A stretch of 64,000 nt of DNA from Streptomyces gilvus (GCF_022513565.1 NZ_JAKWBE010000001.1:853033-917032), one strand, 5' to 3'; positions 9,968-18,325 are shown, numbered from the stretch's first letter. Notes: generated by a model not told the origin, from the sequence alone. Translations and numbers: made by a program.

Positions 9968-10738
9968 ATGACCGGCGCAACGACCCTCGACCGTCCCCCC
10001 AAGCCCGCGGCCCCCACCCGCTACACCGTCTCCCTGGCCCGCGACGAGGCCGACGTACGCGCCGCGCAGCGGCTGCGGCACGAGGTGTTCGCCGGTGAGA
10101 TGGGCGCCCTGCTGTCCTCCCCGCAGCCGGGCCACGACATCGACGCCTTCGACGCCTACTGCGACCACCTGCTGGTCCGCGAGGAGACCACCGGGCTGGT
10201 CGTCGGCACCTACCGGCTGCTGCCGCCCGAGCGGGCCGCGGTCGCCGGACGACTCTACTCCGAGAGCGAGTTCGACCTGACCCCGCTCGACGCGATCCGC
10301 CCGGGTCTCGTCGAGGTCGGCCGATCCTGCGTCCACCCCGACCACCGCGACGGCGCCGTCATCGGCCTGATCTGGGCCGGCATCGCCCGCTACATGGTCG
10401 ACCGCGGCCACGAGTGGCTGGCCGGCTGCTGCTCCGTCCCGCTCGCCGACGGCGGCGCGCTCGCCTCCGCGACCTGGGACCGGGTGCGCGCCAAGCACCT
10501 GGCGCCCCAGGAGTACCGCGTACGGCCCCTGCTGCCCTGGGTCCCGACCGCCAAAGCCCCCGCCGCACCGGCCGAACTCCCGGCTCTCCTGCGCGGCTAC
10601 CTCCGCCTCGGCGCCTGGGTGTGCGCCGAGCCCGCCCACGACCCCGACTTCGGGGTCGCCGACCTGTACGTGCTGCTGTCGATGCGCCGGGTCAACCCCC
10701 GCTATCTGCGGCACTTCCTGTCCCTCGTGCCGGCCTGA
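9968..10738 (+). CDS. olsB: L-ornithine N-alpha-acyltransferase (OlsB-like)
   Basis: A 256-residue GNAT-fold acyltransferase of the OlsB/hemolysin-like group (AQRLRHEVFAGEMG near residue 38; VEVGRSCVHPDHRDG near residue 117). OlsB transfers a 3-hydroxy fatty acyl group from acyl carrier protein to ornithine, giving lyso-ornithine lipid. The immediate partner is an O-acyltransferase, the standard olsB-olsA pairing, which strengthens the assignment. ATG at 9968 follows AGGAGAG. The stop and the olsA start overlap as TGATG. From memory the S. coelicolor equivalents are SCO0921 and SCO0920. Confidence 0.85.
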   Translation: MTGATTLDRPPKPAAPTRYTVSLARDEADVRAAQRLRHEVFAGEMGALLSSPQPGHDIDAFDAYCDHLLVREETTGLVVGTYRLLPPERAAVAGRLYSESEFDLTPLDAIRPGLVEVGRSCVHPDHRDGAVIGLIWAGIARYMVDRGHEWLAGCCSVPLADGGALASATWDRVRAKHLAPQEYRVRPLLPWVPTAKAPAAPAELPALLRGYLRLGAWVCAEPAHDPDFGVADLYVLLSMRRVNPRYLRHFLSLVPA

Positions 10739-11544
10739 TGAGCGTCTGGCAGCCCAGCGCGCCCTGCACCCCTCGGGCCTGCATAGAGGCGACGGCGTCC
10801 GCCACGGCCGTACCCCGTGCCGTGCTGCGGCTCGCGGCGGTCACGGTCCTGATGCTCACCGGGATCCTGCTGTCGCCGCTCGGCGGGAGGATCCCCGCCG
10901 GGTGGGTCAGGCGGTGGTGCCGGTGGATCGTACGGGCCGCGGGGGTCCGGGTCCGGATCACCGGCGCCACCGTCCCCACCGGTGGTCTGCTGCTGGTCGC
11001 CAACCACATCTCCTGGATGGACATCCCGCTGCTCGCCGCCGTCCGCCCCGCCCGGATGCTCGCCAAGTCCGACATCCGTGACTGGCCCGTGGCCGGTCCC
11101 GTCGCGGCCCGCGGCGCCCTGTTCATCGACCGCAACCGGCTGCGCGCCCTGCCCGGCACGGTCGCCCGCATCGCGGACGCGCTGCGCGACGGGCAGGCCG
11201 TCGGGGTCTTCCCCGAGGGCAGCACCTGGTGCGGCCGCGCCCAGGGCAGCTTCCGCCGGGCCGTCTTCCAGGCCGCCCTCGACGCGGACGTCCCCGTCCA
11301 GCCCGTCCACCTGCGCTACCGGATGACCGAGGGCCCGGCCAGCACGGCCCCGGCCTTCATCGGGGACGACTCCCTGCTGGCCTCGGTGTGGCGGGTGGTC
11401 CTCACCCGGGGCCTGGTGGCCGAGGTCGATGTCCGGCCCCTCATCCCGCCCGGCACCCACCCCGACCGCCGCTCCCTGGCCCGCGCGGCCCAGCCCGGAG
11501 CCACAGCCCAGCCCGACTGGACCCACACGGCGCTGGTGACCTGA
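10738..11544 (+). CDS. olsA: O-acyltransferase (PlsC family), OlsA-like
   Basis: A 268-residue PlsC/LPLAT-family acyltransferase. It has a hydrophobic helix at about residues 27-45, the catalytic NHISWMD (NHX4D) motif, a GALFIDR block and the FPEGSTW substrate motif. As the partner of the upstream OlsB it probably adds the second acyl chain to lyso-ornithine lipid; related enzymes make phosphatidic acid, which is the main alternative. The start overlaps the olsB stop by one base, so both proteins are made from one message. Confidence 0.85.
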   Translation: MSVWQPSAPCTPRACIEATASATAVPRAVLRLAAVTVLMLTGILLSPLGGRIPAGWVRRWCRWIVRAAGVRVRITGATVPTGGLLLVANHISWMDIPLLAAVRPARMLAKSDIRDWPVAGPVAARGALFIDRNRLRALPGTVARIADALRDGQAVGVFPEGSTWCGRAQGSFRRAVFQAALDADVPVQPVHLRYRMTEGPASTAPAFIGDDSLLASVWRVVLTRGLVAEVDVRPLIPPGTHPDRRSLARAAQPGATAQPDWTHTALVT

Positions 11545-11572
11545 CCACCCCCGGACCACCCTCGCCGAGTCT

Positions 11573-12619
11573 TCAGGTGCCGGCAAGCTGGCCAGGTGGC
11601 CCAACCTCCTGGCCCGGGAGCGTAGTTGCCTGACCCGGGGTGTCCAGCCACGCGCCGATTCGGGTGACGGCGTCCTCCACGGTGGTGTGCGGGGCGCCGG
11701 ACGCTTCGAGGGATGTGCGGGCCGCGGCGGCGAGTTGGGGGTCGGTGAGGCCCAGCTCCGTACGGGCTGTCTCGTACTCCTGCAGCAGCCCCGGACCGAA
11801 CAGCAGAGGGTCGTCGGCGTTGAGCGTGCACCTCACGCCCGCTTCCAGCAGCCGCGGCAGGGGATGCGCGGCAAGGGATGCGACGACCCCGAGAGCGACG
11901 TTGGAGGTGGGGCAGACGTCGAGGACGATGCCCTCCGCGGCCAGCCGGTCCAGAAGAGCCGGGTCTTCGACGGCCCGTACACCGTGGGCGATGCGTCGCG
12001 CGCCCAGTACGTCGAGCGCGGCGCGCATGCCGGCCGGGCCGGCGAGTTCCCCCGCGTGCGGGGCCGAGATCAGCCCGGCCTCGCGGGCGATGGCGAACGC
12101 CTCGGCGAACGGCTCGGGGGCATGGCGGGCCTCGTCTCCGGCCAGGCCGAAGCCGACCACCCCGTCCCCTGATCGTCTCGCCGCGAGACGGGCGGTCTCG
12201 ACCGCCTGCGACGGGTCCGCGTGGCGCCGGGCGTACACCAGGACGCCGAAGCCCACGCCCAGCCGGTCACCCGCGCGACGGCCCTCGTCGATCACCGCGT
12301 CCAGCAGGTCGAGCGCGGCCCCCGGATCGTCCTCGTAGGTCAGGGGGTTCAGGTGCGGCTCGATCCACACCGCTCCGTCCGCGGCGGCGTCCTCGACCAC
12401 CTCGCGCACCAGCCGCAGCAGGTTCCGGCGCGGTCCCTCCCGCACCAGCCGGGCAGCGGCGTCGTACAGGGCGCCGAAGTCCTCGAACGAGGCGAAGTCA
12501 CCTGCGTCCGGCGGCCGTTCACCACGCTCACCCGCCAGCTCCGCGAGCGTGGCGGGACGCATCGCACCTTCCAGATGCAGATGGAGATGCGCCTTGGGCA
12601 GACGGTCCAGACTTCGCAC
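11573..12619 (-). CDS. add: Adenosine deaminase
   Basis: A 348-residue metal-dependent deaminase of the adenosine/adenine deaminase family. It has the N-terminal HLHLEG zinc motif, HAGE with the catalytic Glu, a later HGVR zinc histidine and the NADDP motif. It converts adenosine to inosine in purine salvage; adenine or another adenosine derivative cannot be excluded from sequence alone. It is convergent with olsA. The GTG start has a TAGAGT box 8 nt upstream, again suggesting a leaderless mRNA. Confidence 0.87.
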   Translation of the reverse strand: MRSLDRLPKAHLHLHLEGAMRPATLAELAGERGERPPDAGDFASFEDFGALYDAAARLVREGPRRNLLRLVREVVEDAAADGAVWIEPHLNPLTYEDDPGAALDLLDAVIDEGRRAGDRLGVGFGVLVYARRHADPSQAVETARLAARRSGDGVVGFGLAGDEARHAPEPFAEAFAIAREAGLISAPHAGELAGPAGMRAALDVLGARRIAHGVRAVEDPALLDRLAAEGIVLDVCPTSNVALGVVASLAAHPLPRLLEAGVRCTLNADDPLLFGPGLLQEYETARTELGLTDPQLAAAARTSLEASGAPHTTVEDAVTRIGAWLDTPGQATTLPGQEVGPPGQLAGT

Positions 12620-12627
12620 GGTGGCTC

Positions 12628-12633
12628 ACTCTA
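12628..12633 (-). promoter_or_regulatory. -10 box of the adenosine deaminase gene
   Basis: Reads TAGAGT on the minus strand, 8 nt before the GTG start codon. Confidence 0.35.
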
Positions 12634-12650
12634 CGGGCGGTCGGAAATTC

Positions 12651-12681
12651 AGAGGCCCGGGCGTGGCGCAGCTGTTAGCGT
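12651..12681 (+). promoter_or_regulatory. Putative promoter of the leader peptide/AlaRS-like unit
   Basis: TTCAGA (12651-12656) and TAGCGT (12676-12681) are spaced by 19 bp. The -10 box ends 7 nt before the ATG of the 22-residue leader peptide, so the transcript may start at that ATG. Confidence 0.4.
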
Positions 12682-12688
12682 CGAGGAC

Positions 12689-12757
12689 ATGAACGTCATC
12701 AGGCGAACCAGCCCCGCAGCCGCGCGAGCGACCAGCTCGCCGGCTGCCGACGCCTGA
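12689..12757 (+). CDS. Putative 22-residue Ala-rich leader peptide
   Basis: A short open frame encodes a peptide with 7 alanines in 22 residues (residues 10-12, 14, 19, 20 and 22), including the run PAAARA. It also uses codons rare in this GC-rich genome (AGG, two CGA, GCA, GCT). It ends 12 nt before a GC-rich hairpin and 112 nt before an alanyl-tRNA synthetase-like gene. This is the layout of ribosome-mediated attenuation, in which ribosome pausing at codons for a scarce charged tRNA alters RNA folding. The regulatory role is inferred. Confidence 0.5.
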   Translation: MNVIRRTSPAAARATSSPAADA

Positions 12758-12769
12758 CCTCACCACCCA

Positions 12770-12798
12770 CCCCGGCGGCCGGAAACGGACCGCCGGGG
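12770..12798 (+). terminator. Attenuator-like hairpin
   Basis: Perfect 9-bp stem (12770-12778 with 12790-12798, loop of 11 nt) between the leader peptide and the AlaRS-like gene, followed by CGTTCTCGC. Because it stands before rather than after the gene, a conditional terminator is the simplest reading. Confidence 0.5.
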
Positions 12799-12869
12799 CG
12801 TTCTCGCAGGTGACTCCCGTGTTCCCGCGCGGTTCTTTCCGGTCCCCATGACCCGTAAGGAAGACCGCC

Positions 12870-14072
12870 ATGAGCATGAACACGAACGTGAACATGAGCA
12901 CGGACCAGGTCGTACGGACCTTCACCGACTTCTACCAGGAGCGCGGACACCGGCCCGTCAACGGCGGCACGCTGTTGCCGCCGCCCTCGGACCCGGTGCT
13001 GTTCACCACGTCCGGCATGCACCCGCTCACGCCCTGTCTGCTCGGCCGCCCGCATCCTCAGGGCCGGCGCCTGGTCAATGTCCAGCGCTGTCTGCGGACG
13101 ACCGATCTCGACGAGGTCGGCGACCCGACGCACCTGACGGTGTTCGAGATGCTCGGCTCGTGGTCCCTCGGTGACTACGGCCACTCGCAGAGCCTGCGGT
13201 GGGGATACGAGCTGCTGCGGGACGGCTTCGGCATCCCGCACGAGCAGTTGTACGTCACCGTCTTCGGCGGCGACGACCAGGTCGGCCCGGACACCCATTC
13301 CCTGCGCACCTGGCGGCAGTTGGGCGTCCCCGTCGAGCCGACCGGGGAGGACAACTGGTGGTCCAACGGCCCCGTCGGCCCGTGCGGCCCCGACTCCGAG
13401 ATCTTCGTGTGGACCGGTGGCCCCGGCACCCCGCCCGAGGGCACCCCGACCACCGACCCGCGCTGGGTGGAGATCTGGAACCACGTCCACATGCGTCACC
13501 TCCGCCGCGAGGACGGCACCCTGGAGCCGCTGCGGCAGCCCGCCGTCGACACCGGCATGGGCCTGGAACGCCTGGTGACCGTCCTGCAGGGGCGCAACTC
13601 CGTCTACGAGACCGACCTGTTCGAGCCGTGGATGCGGACGGTGCCCTCGCTGTGGCACCTGGACGACGAACCCTCGCTCCGCCTCGTCTGCGACCACCTG
13701 CGCTCGGCCGTCGTCGTCCTCGGCGACGGAGTACGGCCCTCCAACACCGGCCGCGGCTACGTCCTGCGGCGGCTGATCCGCCGTCTGCTCACCACCCTGC
13801 GGCGCGACGACCCCTCCCGCACCCTCGCCGACCTGCCCCAGGAACCGATCGGCCACACGCTGGACCACTTCCGCCAGCCCGGTGGTGTCGAGGCCGTGCG
13901 TGAGCAACTCCTCGACGAGGAGCGGGGGTTCACCCGGCTGCTCGAACGCGGCCGACGCCTGCTCTCCAAGCCGGAGTTCCAACGGCCGCTGACCGACGAG
14001 GACTACGGCTACCTCCACGACACCCACGGCCTGCCCCGGGACCTCGTCGCCGGGATGCTCGGCACGGGATGA
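12870..14072 (+). CDS. Stand-alone alanyl-tRNA synthetase catalytic domain protein
   Basis: A 400-residue class II synthetase-like protein homologous to the N-terminal part of AlaRS. Visible blocks include VLFTTSGMHPLTP, NVQRCLRTTDLDEVG, TVFEMLGSWSLGDY, GPCGPDSEIF, WVEIWNHVHM, VDTGMGLERL and NTGRGYVLRRLIRR. It stops after YLHDTHGLPRDLV, where full AlaRS continues into the editing and C-Ala domains, so about half the usual 880-890 residues is absent. The last residues look like a natural end. It could charge tRNA or another acceptor with alanine, or be a paralogue recruited to other chemistry. ATG at 12870 follows AAGGAAG. Confidence 0.8.
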   Translation: MSMNTNVNMSTDQVVRTFTDFYQERGHRPVNGGTLLPPPSDPVLFTTSGMHPLTPCLLGRPHPQGRRLVNVQRCLRTTDLDEVGDPTHLTVFEMLGSWSLGDYGHSQSLRWGYELLRDGFGIPHEQLYVTVFGGDDQVGPDTHSLRTWRQLGVPVEPTGEDNWWSNGPVGPCGPDSEIFVWTGGPGTPPEGTPTTDPRWVEIWNHVHMRHLRREDGTLEPLRQPAVDTGMGLERLVTVLQGRNSVYETDLFEPWMRTVPSLWHLDDEPSLRLVCDHLRSAVVVLGDGVRPSNTGRGYVLRRLIRRLLTTLRRDDPSRTLADLPQEPIGHTLDHFRQPGGVEAVREQLLDEERGFTRLLERGRRLLSKPEFQRPLTDEDYGYLHDTHGLPRDLVAGMLGTG

Positions 14073-14083
14073 CGCCGGCGGGG

Positions 14084-14125
14084 CGGCGTCCGGGGCGGCG
14101 GGTGCACGGACCGCTCCGGACGCCG
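14084..14125. terminator. Hairpin between convergent genes
   Basis: Perfect 10-bp arms (14084-14093 with 14116-14125) lie between the AlaRS-like gene and the convergent phosphodiesterase gene, so it may act on both strands. Confidence 0.55.
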
Positions 14126-14131
14126 GCCGCG

Positions 14132-15472
14132 TCAGCGCTGGGTGTAGATGAAGCCGATCTTGTCGACCTCGTCGCCCGAGCGTCCGTGGAATCCGGCGAT
14201 CTGCCAGCCGGACGGCGCGGTGCGGGTCACGCAGTCGGCGGTCGTGGTGCCACCGGCCAGGGTGCGGCCCAGGTTGGTGGTGAACCTGGCGTAGAAGATC
14301 CGGGTGTGGTCTTGGTACGAGCCCTGGCACAGGTAGGCGGTCGTGACGTACTCGCCGCTGCCCAGGGTCAGGGAGGACGCGGTCCCGCCGGTGCCGCCGT
14401 GTGCGAGCGTCGTGCCGCCTGCGAGGGTGAGGTTCATCTGGTCGACGCGGGAGCCGGAGCGGATGCCGACGGTGGTGGCGCGGGCGCCGGCCGGCACGCT
14501 GTCGATGTCGTTGTAGTAGTCGCCGTGCGGGCCGCCGAACTGGTCGCTGAGCTGGAAGGCGGAGGTGCGCGACCAGGTGAAGCCGACCGTGATCGGGTCG
14601 TGGTCGGAGAGCATCAGCCCGTCGTCGGTGAGGAACTTGGCGTGCTCGTTGTTGTACGAGGTCGCGTTCAGCGAGACGAGCTTGCTGCCGCGGTACAGGA
14701 CCTTGTCGACGACCTCGCAGGTGTTGGGCACGGTGGCCCCGGACTGGTCGCAGACGAGCGCGTCGCTGCCCTTGGCGGGCGGGGTGCCGCCGCGGATCAG
14801 CTGGACCCAGGCGTCGGTGAGCCCGTTGTCGGAGGCGAACTCGGCGATGGTGTCGGCCGTGCGGGTGTAGCGGGTGTTGGTGTCGCCCATGACCACGACG
14901 GCGTTGCCGGCCGAGTGCGTCTTGATGAAGGCGGTGAGCTGGTTGAGGTTGTCGGCGCGGGAGGCCTCGTCGCCGTCGTTGGTGCCCGCGTTGGTGTGCA
15001 GGTTGTAGAAGTCGACATAGACGCCCTCGGCCAGGCGCTCGCGCATGAAGGTGAAGCCCTTGGGGGTCAGACAGTCACCCGAGTCGATCTGGCAGGAGTT
15101 CCACCTCAGCCGCTCGAAGTCGTCCGTGTCGTAGGGGATCTTCGACAGGGTGTTGAGCCCGCTGCCGATGCCGGCCCCGCCGCTGGTCGGCGTGCGGTAG
15201 GCGTGCGCGGTGTCGCCCGCGTAGAGGTACGCGTGGTAGTTGAAGTCCTCCTCGACATGCACGATGTCGTACGGCGCGATCCGCTGGCCGATCGCCGTGG
15301 TGCTGGTGTCACGGGGCGTGGACGCGCTGGAGAGGCTCTGCGGCAGGCCGGCGACGTTGTAGCTGAGCACGCTGAAGCTGCCCGAGTCGGCGGCCGCCGC
15401 GGAGGGCGCCGCCATGGTGAGCCCGCCGAGAGCGGCGGCTGCCGCCGCCAGGCAGGCGAGGAGTCTGCGCAT
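14132..15472 (-). CDS. Secreted endonuclease/exonuclease/phosphatase-family protein with jacalin-like tail
   Basis: A 446-residue exported protein. Residues 1-28 are a Sec signal peptide (MRRLLACLAAAAAALGG, then an APSAAAA cleavage region). The catalytic domain is of the DNase I/neutral sphingomyelinase superfamily: LSYNVAGLP, HVEEDFN, VVMGDTNTRY and the terminal SDHDP (His291). The last ~140 residues (from DQFGGPHGDYYNDI) resemble a jacalin-type lectin fold. A sphingomyelinase C-like phosphodiesterase is the best guess, but a secreted nuclease or phosphatase is possible. The gene ends at a convergent terminator. Confidence 0.82.
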   Translation of the reverse strand: MRRLLACLAAAAAALGGLTMAAPSAAAADSGSFSVLSYNVAGLPQSLSSASTPRDTSTTAIGQRIAPYDIVHVEEDFNYHAYLYAGDTAHAYRTPTSGGAGIGSGLNTLSKIPYDTDDFERLRWNSCQIDSGDCLTPKGFTFMRERLAEGVYVDFYNLHTNAGTNDGDEASRADNLNQLTAFIKTHSAGNAVVVMGDTNTRYTRTADTIAEFASDNGLTDAWVQLIRGGTPPAKGSDALVCDQSGATVPNTCEVVDKVLYRGSKLVSLNATSYNNEHAKFLTDDGLMLSDHDPITVGFTWSRTSAFQLSDQFGGPHGDYYNDIDSVPAGARATTVGIRSGSRVDQMNLTLAGGTTLAHGGTGGTASSLTLGSGEYVTTAYLCQGSYQDHTRIFYARFTTNLGRTLAGGTTTADCVTRTAPSGWQIAGFHGRSGDEVDKIGFIYTQR

Positions 15473-15618
15473 GGGGGGTGTGTCTCCTGGGGTGGGAGTG
15501 AACGTCGGACTGAAAGCGGTTGCGGTGAGCCAGGGATTGAAGTTACCGCTGGTTACCCCAGTCTGTCGCGACCCTGACAGGAGATCGTTCCGTGGGGGTG
15601 GAGGACGGGTCAGGGGTG

Positions 15619-15656
15619 CGGGAACTCGGTGCAAGCCCGATGGCGTGCCCGTCGTC
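15619..15656 (+). other. Sequence resembling part of a cobalamin riboswitch core
   Basis: GGGAACTCGGTGCAAGCCCG followed by ATGGCGTGCCCGTCGT resembles the conserved cobalamin-riboswitch stretch GGGAAxxCGGUGxxAxxCCGG...CCCGCCACUGU. The 3' box is degenerate and no B12-related gene follows; the adjacent frame is a truncated DinB gene. It is at best a remnant, and chance similarity is possible. Confidence 0.25.
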
Positions 15657-15688
15657 CCCCCCCTCGTCCATCTATGTGAATGTGAAAC

Positions 15689-16186
15689 ATCCGCCGGCCC
15701 TGCACGCCGACCGGCACCAATCTGCTCGGGTTGGTCAAGCACGCGACGCATGCCGAACTCGGCTATCTGGGCGACACGTTCGGGCGGCCCTCCGGTCTGC
15801 CGGAGCCCCTCTTCGGGGAGGGCGCGGACACCAACGCCGACATGTGGGCCAGGGCCGACGAGTCGCGCGAGGACATCGTCGCCCGTTATCGCGGCGCGTG
15901 GGCGCACGCGGACGCCACGCTGGAGGAACGGGAGCTGGACGCGGTCGGCACGGTGCCCTGGTGGCCGAGCGGCGCCGACGAGGTGACCCTGCACCACGCG
16001 ATCGTGCGCGTCATCGCCGACACGCACCGGCACGCCGGCCACGCCGACATCATCCGCGAACTCATCGACGGAGCCGTCGGGATGAACGAGGACAACACCA
16101 GCCTGCCGACGGCGGACACGGCTTGGTGGGCGGAGTACCGGCAGCAGTTGGAGAGCGTGGCCCGGAAGGCGTCCGGTCAGGAGTGA
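15689..16186 (+). pseudogene. DinB/DUF664-family protein lacking its N-terminus
   Basis: The frame reads RRPCTPTGTNLLGLVKHATH and continues as a DinB-like (DUF664) four-helix protein: ELGYLGDTFGRP, HHAIVRVIADTHRHAGHADI and a WWAEY ending. In this family those first residues normally lie about 40 residues into the protein, after a conserved N-terminal helix. Here an in-frame TGA at 15683 stands just upstream, and no ATG or GTG precedes the homology. The only start would be TTG at 15731, giving 151 residues without the first metal-site helix. The 5' end appears to have been deleted and joined to unrelated sequence. Confidence 0.6.
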
Positions 16187-16190
16187 GAAC

Positions 16191-16222
16191 GCCTGCCCGC
16201 CCCGGGTACGGGATGGGCAGGC
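16191..16222. terminator. Hairpin between convergent genes
   Basis: GCCTGCCC (16191-16198) pairs with GGGCAGGC (16215-16222), between the DinB remnant and the convergent GAPDH gene. Confidence 0.6.
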
Positions 16223-16245
16223 TTGGCAGGGATGTTGACGGCCCG

Positions 16246-17244
16246 TCAGCCGGCCGCGAGCAGCTCCAGCGTGTCGATCACCCGGTTGGAGAAGCCCCAC
16301 TCGTTGTCGTACCAGGCGACGACCTTGACGTGCCGGCCGTCGACGCGGGTCAGCGCCGAGTCGAAGATCGACGAGGCGGGGTTGCCGGTGATGTCGGACG
16401 AGACCAGCGGGTCCTCGGAGTACTCCAGGATCCCGGCGAGCGGCCCCTCGGCCGCCTTGCGGTAGGCCGCCAGCACGTCCTCGCGCGTCACGTCACGGGC
16501 GACGGTCGTGTTGAGCTCGACGATCGAACCCACCGGCACCGGCACCCGGATCGAGTCGCCGGACAGCTTGCCGTCCAGACCCGGCAGCACCAGACCGATG
16601 GCCTTGGCGGCACCCGTCGTGGTCGGCACGATGTTGACGCCCGCGGCCCGCGCCCGGCGCGGGTCGCGGTGCGGTCCGTCCTGCAGGTTCTGCTCCTGCG
16701 TGTAGGCGTGCACGGTCGTCATGAAGCCGTGCTCGATGCCGGCGAGTTCGTCGAGCACCGCGGCCAGCGGAGCGAGCGCGTTCGTGGTGCAGGAGGCGTT
16801 GGAGACGATGGTGTGCAGCTCCCGGTCGTAGGCGTCGGTGTTGACGCCGTACGCGAGCGTGACGTCGGCGCCGTCCGAGGGCGCGCTGACCAGCACCTTG
16901 CGCGCGCCGGCGTCGAGGTGGGCGCGGGCGGCCTCGGCGGAGGTGAAGCGGCCGGTCGCCTCCAGCACGATGTCGACGCCGAGTTCGGCCCACGGCAGCT
17001 GGGCCGGCTCACGCTCGGCCAGCACCCGGATGCGGCGGCCGTCCACGACGAGGGTGTCCCCGTCGACGGTGACCGGGCGGCCGAGGCGGCCGGCCGTGCT
17101 GTCGTAGGCGAGCAGTCGGGCGAGAGCGGTGGGCTCGGTGAGGTCGTTGACGGCGACGACCTCGAGGGTGCTGTCGCGTTCGAGCAGGGCGCGCAGCACG
17201 TTGCGTCCGATGCGGCCGAATCCGTTGATGGCGATGCGCGTCAT
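16246..17244 (-). CDS. gap: Glyceraldehyde-3-phosphate dehydrogenase, type I
   Basis: A 332-residue GAPDH. The N-terminal NAD-binding motif INGFGRIGRNV, the catalytic SNASCTTNALAP (Cys152), HAYTQEQNLQD and the C-terminal WYDNEWGFSNRV are all present. It interconverts glyceraldehyde-3-phosphate and 1,3-bisphosphoglycerate in glycolysis. It stands alone, without pgk and tpi, so it is probably a secondary paralogue of the main glycolytic enzyme. ATG at 17244 follows an AGGTGG ribosome site; the longer open frame upstream adds no conserved sequence. Confidence 0.92.
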   Translation of the reverse strand: MTRIAINGFGRIGRNVLRALLERDSTLEVVAVNDLTEPTALARLLAYDSTAGRLGRPVTVDGDTLVVDGRRIRVLAEREPAQLPWAELGVDIVLEATGRFTSAEAARAHLDAGARKVLVSAPSDGADVTLAYGVNTDAYDRELHTIVSNASCTTNALAPLAAVLDELAGIEHGFMTTVHAYTQEQNLQDGPHRDPRRARAAGVNIVPTTTGAAKAIGLVLPGLDGKLSGDSIRVPVPVGSIVELNTTVARDVTREDVLAAYRKAAEGPLAGILEYSEDPLVSSDITGNPASSIFDSALTRVDGRHVKVVAWYDNEWGFSNRVIDTLELLAAG

Positions 17245-17368
17245 GAGAGGTGATCCACCTTTGAAGTCGTCCCTTGGGTTCGCCCCCAGGGTCGCTCGCG
17301 GCATCCGCCGGGGACAGCGGCGCGATCGCCATGGTTCAAAAGGATCCCGCCAGGCCGGCCGGGCCGGG

Positions 17369-18325
17369 TCACTCGCCCCGCGCGAAGGTGTGCCGGTACT
17401 CGCTGGGCGTGGTGCCGAGGATGCGCTGGAAGTGCAGCCGCAGATTGGCCCCCGTTCCGAGTCCCACGTCGGCGGCGATCTGCTCGACGCTGCGCTGCGA
17501 GCGTTCCAGCAGCTCACGGGCCATGTCGATGCGGGCGCGCATCACCCACTGCATCGGTGTGTAACCGGTGTCCTCGACGAAGCGCCGGGACAGGGTGCGC
17601 GCCGACACCCCCGCGTGTCGCGCCAGCAGGTCGAGGCTCAGGTGCTCGTCGAGCCGGCGCAGCGCCCACTCCCGGGTGGCGGCGAAGCGCTCGCCCAGCG
17701 GCTCGGGCACACTGCGCGGCACGTACTGCGCCTGGCCGCCGCTGCGGTAGGGAGCCGCGACCAGACGCCGGGCGGCGTGGTTGGCGGCGGCCACGCCGAG
17801 ATCCCCGCGCAGGACGTGCAGGCACAGGTCGATGCCGGAGGCTGCCCCGGCGGAGGTGAGGACGCTGCCCTCGTCGACGAAGAGCACGTTCTCGTCGACC
17901 TTGACGCGCGGATGCTTCGCCGCGAGCGCCCGCGTGTAGTGCCAGTGCGTGGTCGCGCGTCTGCCGTCGAGCAGTCCGGTGGCGGCGAGGGCGAAGGCAC
18001 CGGTGGAGATGGCCGCGAGCCGCGCCCCCCGCTCATGCGCGGCGACCAGCGCGTCGACGACCGCCGGCGGCGGGTCCTCGCGGTCCGGGAAGCGGTATCC
18101 GGGGATGAAGACGATGTCGGCCCACACGAGCGCGTCGAGGCCGTCGGCGACGGAGTACGACAGTCCGTCACCGCCGTTGACGAGCCCCGGCGCCGCCCCG
18201 CACACCCGCACCTCGTACGGCATGCTCGCCCGCGTCGTGAACACCTGCGCGGGAATCCCGACGTCGAGCGGCTTGGCACCCTCCAGCACGAGGACGGCGA
18301 CACGGTGGAGACGGGAGGCGGACAC
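17369..18325 (-). CDS. GlxA/FtrA-type AraC regulator with DJ-1/PfpI domain
   Basis: A 318-residue regulator. Residues ~8-185 form a DJ-1/PfpI glutamine-amidotransferase-like domain (VAVLVLEGAKPLDVGIPAQVF; the elbow is AISTGAFALAA, with Ser where many relatives have Cys). Residues ~215-315 are an AraC-type double helix-turn-helix (ARHAGVSARTLSRRF...LGTTPSEYRHTF). Such proteins sense small molecules without hydrolysing them. The target is unknown. It lies upstream of gap on the same strand, 124 bp away, but need not control it. The start codon is GTG. Confidence 0.88.
   Translation of the reverse strand: MSASRLHRVAVLVLEGAKPLDVGIPAQVFTTRASMPYEVRVCGAAPGLVNGGDGLSYSVADGLDALVWADIVFIPGYRFPDREDPPPAVVDALVAAHERGARLAAISTGAFALAATGLLDGRRATTHWHYTRALAAKHPRVKVDENVLFVDEGSVLTSAGAASGIDLCLHVLRGDLGVAAANHAARRLVAAPYRSGGQAQYVPRSVPEPLGERFAATREWALRRLDEHLSLDLLARHAGVSARTLSRRFVEDTGYTPMQWVMRARIDMARELLERSQRSVEQIAADVGLGTGANLRLHFQRILGTTPSEYRHTFARGE

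Noticed and set aside
16246..17517. Longer start for GAPDH at 17517
   Set aside because: The 91 extra residues are Arg/Ser/Pro-rich and overlap the downstream end of the AraC-type gene; the family starts at MTRIAINGFGRIG.
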